Assembly: GCF_004011865.1 (NCBI RefSeq)
Contig: NZ_RKLP01000002.1
Span: forward strand, 372,001-436,000
DNA length: 64,000 nucleotides
Direction of reading: 5' to 3'
Source of the DNA: Prescottella agglutinans
GTDB lineage: Bacteria > Actinomycetota > Actinomycetes > Mycobacteriales > Mycobacteriaceae
Each line of letters begins with the position of its first letter. Within the stretch, counting starts at the first letter, position 1. Position numbers and translations under genes: made by a program. The notes beneath the pieces are model-generated. The model made no database searches. It saw only the letters and a list, made by a program, of their open reading frames with translations, and was not told where the DNA came from. Positions 60,761-64,000 of the stretch are shown here, in pieces.

Positions 60761-61618
60761 TCACTTCTGCTCGTCGTCGTCCTTGCGCGCCTGCGCGTCG
60801 AATGCCTGCGTGGGTGCGCCGGTGGTGTCGGTCGGGTTCACGGCCGGGGCGCCGGACGACTCACCGGACTGCGGAGCCTGCGGCTGGGCCGGCGGCGTCG
60901 ACGACTGCTGCGGCAGGTGCTGCGTCGGCTGCTGCGCCTGGTACGCCTGGAACTGCCCGTATCCGGCCGTCGGCTGCTGCGGGTAGGCCTGCTGGCCCTG
61001 CGGCGTGGACTGGCCGTAGCCGGGCATCTGCTGCGGGTAGCCCTGCGGGGTGCCGTACCCCTGCGGTGCACCGTAGCCCTGCTGCGGGGCCTGCGGGTTG
61101 TATCCCTGCGGGTGGCCGTACGCGGCCGGATGGACGTGGGTGCGCGACGGCCGCGGCTGCGGCATCTTGACGATGCCCGCGCCGAAGAGGAAAACGGCGA
61201 CCGCGATCATCGCCTGGACGAACGAGAGGATCAGGATCGCGATCCCGCCGGCAGCGAGGCTGCCACCACCGGGCAGGCTCAGCATGAAGACGAACGACAC
61301 GAGGAAGCCCACGACCGACGCGACGGCGGCCGGAGCGGCGTGCTCCTGCTTGGGCAGCAGCGACAGCCCGGCGAGTAGTCCACCCGTCAGCAGGAACGCC
61401 AGCGGCAGCGCGCCGCCGCTCTCGAATGCGTCCTGCGTGAACGTGAACCCGTAGCCGACGGTCGTCGAGTTCTCGACGTAGGGGGCGAACCCGAGCAGGA
61501 AGTTCACGACGCCGAGGGTGAGGACGCCGAGTCCGAGATAGAACGACAGCCCCTTGGTCCCGTCCGTGGCCGGGGCGTTCGAAGGCTGCCCGTAGGACCC
61601 TCCGTCGGTGTAAGTCAT
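60761..61618 (-). CDS. 34-kDa antigenic protein homologue (DUF5336)
   Basis: 285 residues. Four TM helices (about 25-165) with FYLGLGVLTLGVVNFLLGFAPY and ALPLAFLLTGGLLAGLSLLPKQ, then a cytoplasmic tail rich in Gln, Pro, Gly and Tyr with repeated PQGYG units (about 175-260). Equivalent to M. tuberculosis Rv0954. Function unknown, but co-located with perM. GAGGAG 5-6 nt before the ATG at 61618 sets the start. Confidence 0.88.
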   Translation of the reverse strand: MTYTDGGSYGQPSNAPATDGTKGLSFYLGLGVLTLGVVNFLLGFAPYVENSTTVGYGFTFTQDAFESGGALPLAFLLTGGLLAGLSLLPKQEHAAPAAVASVVGFLVSFVFMLSLPGGGSLAAGGIAILILSFVQAMIAVAVFLFGAGIVKMPQPRPSRTHVHPAAYGHPQGYNPQAPQQGYGAPQGYGTPQGYPQQMPGYGQSTPQGQQAYPQQPTAGYGQFQAYQAQQPTQHLPQQSSTPPAQPQAPQSGESSGAPAVNPTDTTGAPTQAFDAQARKDDDEQK

Positions 61619-61701
61619 GTCTGCTCCTCGTCGAGATACCGCAACCCCATGAACGCTACCCTCAGTTTCGCGCGGCCAGGTGATCGACGGAGCGTGCACA
61701 C

Positions 61702-63093
61702 TCACCCTTGCGTGAGCCGCCCGGACCCGAGCGCTCCGACCAGTAAGGCGTGGTCGTCCGCGTTCCGGTCCGCGTACGCGCGGGCGAAAGCGGTGACGGC
61801 CTCGTCGAATCCGGACCCCGACCCCAGATAGGCCGCGATCGCGACCCGATCGCCCGAGCGGGCATGGGCCTGGGCGAGCACCCGCCCACACAGTCGGCCG
61901 TAGATCTCGGCACCGGTCGAGGTCGCCCCGTCTATCGACACCGACCCCTTGGCGTCCCGCAGCTGGCGCAAGTAGTAGTCCCGGCGCACGCCGTCGTACC
62001 CCACCCCCTGCTGCCAACCCAGGAAGATGTCGCTCGCCGCCTGCATCACCCGCTGCCCCTCGACCACTCGCTGTCCCTCGCAGCGGTAGGACGGGCCGCC
62101 GAGATACCGCGCGAGCACCGACGGTTGCGCCTCCTTCGCCTGGAGGAACAGCGGATCGTCGTCGTCGAGCCCCCGCAGCAGCAGGATCCAGGCCCGGGTG
62201 CCGACGCTCCCCACCCCGACGACCTTCCTCGCCGCCTGGACGAACTCGTACTGCTCCAACGGGATCCGACACTCGCGCTGTAGCGTGTCGGCGTACTCGC
62301 CGAGACGACCACGCAGTTCCCGATACAGACCGTCGGCGTCCGCGTCGGCGAACACCTCCTCGATCGGTACGACCAACGGTGGACGGCTGACGATCCGACG
62401 CCGCCCGTCCACCACCGCCGTCAGCTTCCCCTGCGCCTGCAAACTGCCGTAGCGCCAGGACTTCTCGACGAGTTTCCGGCTGCTCTTGCGGGTAGCCGAG
62501 TCGAGTTCGTCTCGCAGTTGCGCCAGTTCACTCGCCGGTTCGACATGTGCGTACCAGACGGCAAGGTTTCCGAGATCCGCCTGCCTGACCATGGTCTCCC
62601 GGTATTCGGCGACGCACGCCCGGGTGATGCGCGAACGGCGCTTCTCACCGAATCCGATCTGCCGGGCCGCTACCTCGAAACTCGCGACCAAACGTTTGAC
62701 GTCCCATTCGAAGGGGCCGGGATAGGTCTCGTCGAAATCGTTGAGGTCGAAAGCAAGTCGGCGTTCCGGCGTCGCGAAGATCCCGAAGTTGGCGAGATGG
62801 GCATCGCCGCACAACTGCACTTGCAGGCCGGTGTCCGGTGTCCGCGACAGGTCGTCGGCCATCACGAGTGCCGCGCCGCGCAGGAAGGCGAACGCGGTCG
62901 TCGACATTCGCGAGTACCGCACGGGCACCAGATCGGGGATACGGGTCCGCGCCTGCTCCTCGAGCAGCCCGAGTGGATCGCGGTCCGCGTCGGGACCGAT
63001 GTCGGCGAGCGCATCGAACGGCACGCGGCGACGTGTCTCCTCCCCGCGGCGCACGCGGTCGGTCCGGCTGGGTAACTGGACTACGTCGGTCAT
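61702..63093 (-). CDS. DUF2252 family protein
   Basis: 463 residues. Motifs of DUF2252, a family with a degenerate protein-kinase-like fold: PVRYSRMSTTAFAFLRGAA (about 57-75), LCGDAHLANFGIFATPE (about 93-109), AFDLNDFDETYPGPFEWDVKRL (about 113-134), QAARKVVGVGSVGTRAW, and DYYLRQLRDAKGS. Common in actinobacteria, function unestablished. GGAGG precedes the ATG. Divergent from YigZ. Confidence 0.9.
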   Translation of the reverse strand: MTDVVQLPSRTDRVRRGEETRRRVPFDALADIGPDADRDPLGLLEEQARTRIPDLVPVRYSRMSTTAFAFLRGAALVMADDLSRTPDTGLQVQLCGDAHLANFGIFATPERRLAFDLNDFDETYPGPFEWDVKRLVASFEVAARQIGFGEKRRSRITRACVAEYRETMVRQADLGNLAVWYAHVEPASELAQLRDELDSATRKSSRKLVEKSWRYGSLQAQGKLTAVVDGRRRIVSRPPLVVPIEEVFADADADGLYRELRGRLGEYADTLQRECRIPLEQYEFVQAARKVVGVGSVGTRAWILLLRGLDDDDPLFLQAKEAQPSVLARYLGGPSYRCEGQRVVEGQRVMQAASDIFLGWQQGVGYDGVRRDYYLRQLRDAKGSVSIDGATSTGAEIYGRLCGRVLAQAHARSGDRVAIAAYLGSGSGFDEAVTAFARAYADRNADDHALLVGALGSGRLTQG

Positions 63094-63175
63094 GGCGCCT
63101 CGCCTCCGCTCGGTCCCGACCGCCCCATTGTCTCCCCGCTACGCAGCCAGGGCACGAGAACAGAGAAGATGAAGT

Positions 63176-63814
63176 ATGTCCTTCACGCTGCCCGCCGGTT
63201 CCGACGTCGTCGTGGAGACCGAGGTGAAGCATTCGCGGTTCATCGCGGCGCTGCGACGGGTCGACGACCCGGTCGGCGCCCAGGAGTTCGTGGACGAGCA
63301 GCGTCGGCTGTATCCCGACGCGCGGCACCACTGCTGGGCGTACGTGACGGGCAACGAACCGTCCGAGCGGGCCGAACGGTCGGGCGACGACGGCGAACCC
63401 GGCGGCACCGCCGGCGTGCCGATGTTGCAGGTGCTGCGGGCACGGGACCTGGTGGACGTCGCCGCGGTGGTGACCCGGTACTTCGGCGGCATCAAGCTGG
63501 GCGCGGGCGGACTGGTGCGCGCCTATTCCGGCGCGGTCGCGGTGGCCGTGGATGCTGCCGCCGCGACCGGCACAGGCCTGCTCAGCCGCGAGCGCCTCGA
63601 CCTGCTGTCGCTCGACGTCGGGCACGACACCGCGGGCCGGATCGAGGCCGAACTGCGCGGCCGTGGGATCCCTGTCGTCGACACCGACTACGGCGCCGAG
63701 GTCACCTTCACCCTGGCGACGAAGAACCCCGCACAGCTGGCCGCGATCGTCGCCGAACTCACCTCCGGCGCAGGAGAATTGGAGCCCGCCGGCGTCCGGT
63801 GGGTGGACGTGTGA
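63176..63814 (+). CDS. YigZ/IMPACT family protein
   Basis: 212 residues. UPF0029 N-terminal domain with KHSRFIAALRRVDD, HHCWAYVTG, SGDDGEPGGTAGVPMLQVL (about 68-86), RYFGGIKLGAGGLVRAYSGAV (about 100-120, the family signature), then a C-terminal DUF1949-like ferredoxin domain (about 138-205). Related to IMPACT, a translation-stress factor, but bacterial function is unproven. A weak GAGAAGATGA precedes the ATG. Confidence 0.92.
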   Translation: MSFTLPAGSDVVVETEVKHSRFIAALRRVDDPVGAQEFVDEQRRLYPDARHHCWAYVTGNEPSERAERSGDDGEPGGTAGVPMLQVLRARDLVDVAAVVTRYFGGIKLGAGGLVRAYSGAVAVAVDAAAATGTGLLSRERLDLLSLDVGHDTAGRIEAELRGRGIPVVDTDYGAEVTFTLATKNPAQLAAIVAELTSGAGELEPAGVRWVDV

Positions 63815-63820
63815 GACGCC

Positions 63821-63868
63821 GAACGGCGCCCGCAACCGGACGGAACGTCCTGGTTGCGAGCGCCGTTC
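63821..63868. terminator. Long hairpin between yigZ and sucD
   Basis: Stem segments GAACGGCGC/GCGCCGTTC, CGCAACC/GGTTGCG and GAC/GTC with small internal mismatches. It lies 6 bp past the yigZ stop and serves convergent yigZ and sucD. A second 7-bp hairpin (GTGAGCG with its complement) is at 63882-63900. Confidence 0.6.
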
Positions 63869-63911
63869 GTGAGATCCCCGAGTGAGCGGCGAGCGCTCAC
63901 CGCACGGTGGA

Positions 63912-64000
63912 TCAGAGGGTCTTCAGGATCTCCCGAGCGAGAGCCGCGGTCTCGGACGGCGTCTTGCCGACCTTGACACCGGCAGCCTCGAGGGCGTCCT
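63912..64000 (-). CDS. sucD: Succinyl-CoA ligase alpha subunit, C-terminal end only
   Basis: The last 29 codons are visible on the minus strand: DALEAAGVKVGKTPSETAAL then AREILKTL and stop TGA. This matches the SucD C-terminus (AGVxVGKTPSE). The gene continues beyond the window. In M. tuberculosis sucD (Rv0952) also lies just before the Rv0954-perM-purN-purH group. Confidence 0.85.
   Translation of the reverse strand, partial: DALEAAGVKVGKTPSETAALAREILKTL

Overview
The window is about 70% G+C, mostly coding, with GTG starts, many apparently leaderless promoters and mycolic-acid-bacterium gene families (RpfB, MprAB/PepD, MspA-type porin, PerM, EspR-like regulator, GlpR, LppU). It reads as a chromosomal segment of a Mycobacteriales actinobacterium, most likely Rhodococcus or a close Nocardiaceae relative. 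From remembered M. tuberculosis gene order, the right end (sucD, 34-kDa antigen homologue, perM, purN, purH, MoxR/VWA pair), the middle (mprA-mprB-pepD-moaB2, mscL, the ruc-like gene, fthC, galU-glp-rimJ-glpR) and the left end (arcA, pmt/rsmI, pabB, metG/tatD, rpfB-ksgA) form one largely collinear backbone, interrupted by accessory modules. I see no insertion sequence, integrase, prophage, CRISPR array or rRNA.

Layout. 1-5 kb: a truncated secreted protein, an LppU-like lipoprotein, and an rpfB-rpfB-ksgA operon in which rpfB is tandemly duplicated. 5-11 kb: pirin, tatD/metG (divergent, start codons 20 bp apart), a DUF2786 protein and pabB. 11-16 kb: a 1362-residue HTH-nSTAND-TM-WD40 protein, and divergently a 57-residue exported peptide with a structured leader and terminator. 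16-21 kb: rsmI/pmt (divergent), a PI-PLC-like secreted protein, a BCCT transporter. 21-25 kb: DoxX, a GntR regulator, a nucleotide-sugar-epimerase-like reductase, an ArsC-like protein, arcA, soxR. 25-30 kb: a two-component system divergent from an FtsX-type ABC exporter, and an SDR. 30-33 kb: a 51-residue small protein, an EspR-like regulator, tRNA-Ala(CGC), GlpR, and a porin. 33-44 kb: rimJ-glp-galU, fthC, a CIRCE-controlled Ruc homologue, a SAF protein, mscL, and the mprAB-pepD-moaB2 envelope-stress cluster with two matching MprA boxes. 44-50 kb: a zinc-starvation island, where two Zur boxes sit between divergent operons for zinc-free ribosomal proteins (L31, L32 and a P-loop-less CobW; L28, L33, S14, S18), followed by a BtuFCD-type importer. 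50-64 kb: an AEC carrier, an unknown zinc-ribbon-like protein, a VOC protein, the VWA/MoxR pair, a hydrolase, a candidate leader-peptide attenuator ahead of a small STAS-like gene, purN-purH, perM, a DUF5336 protein, DUF2252, YigZ and the 3' end of sucD.

A recurring regulatory theme is the hexamer TANNNT placed exactly 6 or 7 nt before a start codon with no Shine-Dalgarno sequence (at least 14 genes). Several divergent gene pairs share overlapping -10 elements. The most novel-looking elements are the attenuator-like leader at 56.3-56.57 kb, the 57-residue exported peptide with its own strong ribosome binding site and terminator at 15.6 kb, and the symmetric bidirectional promoters.
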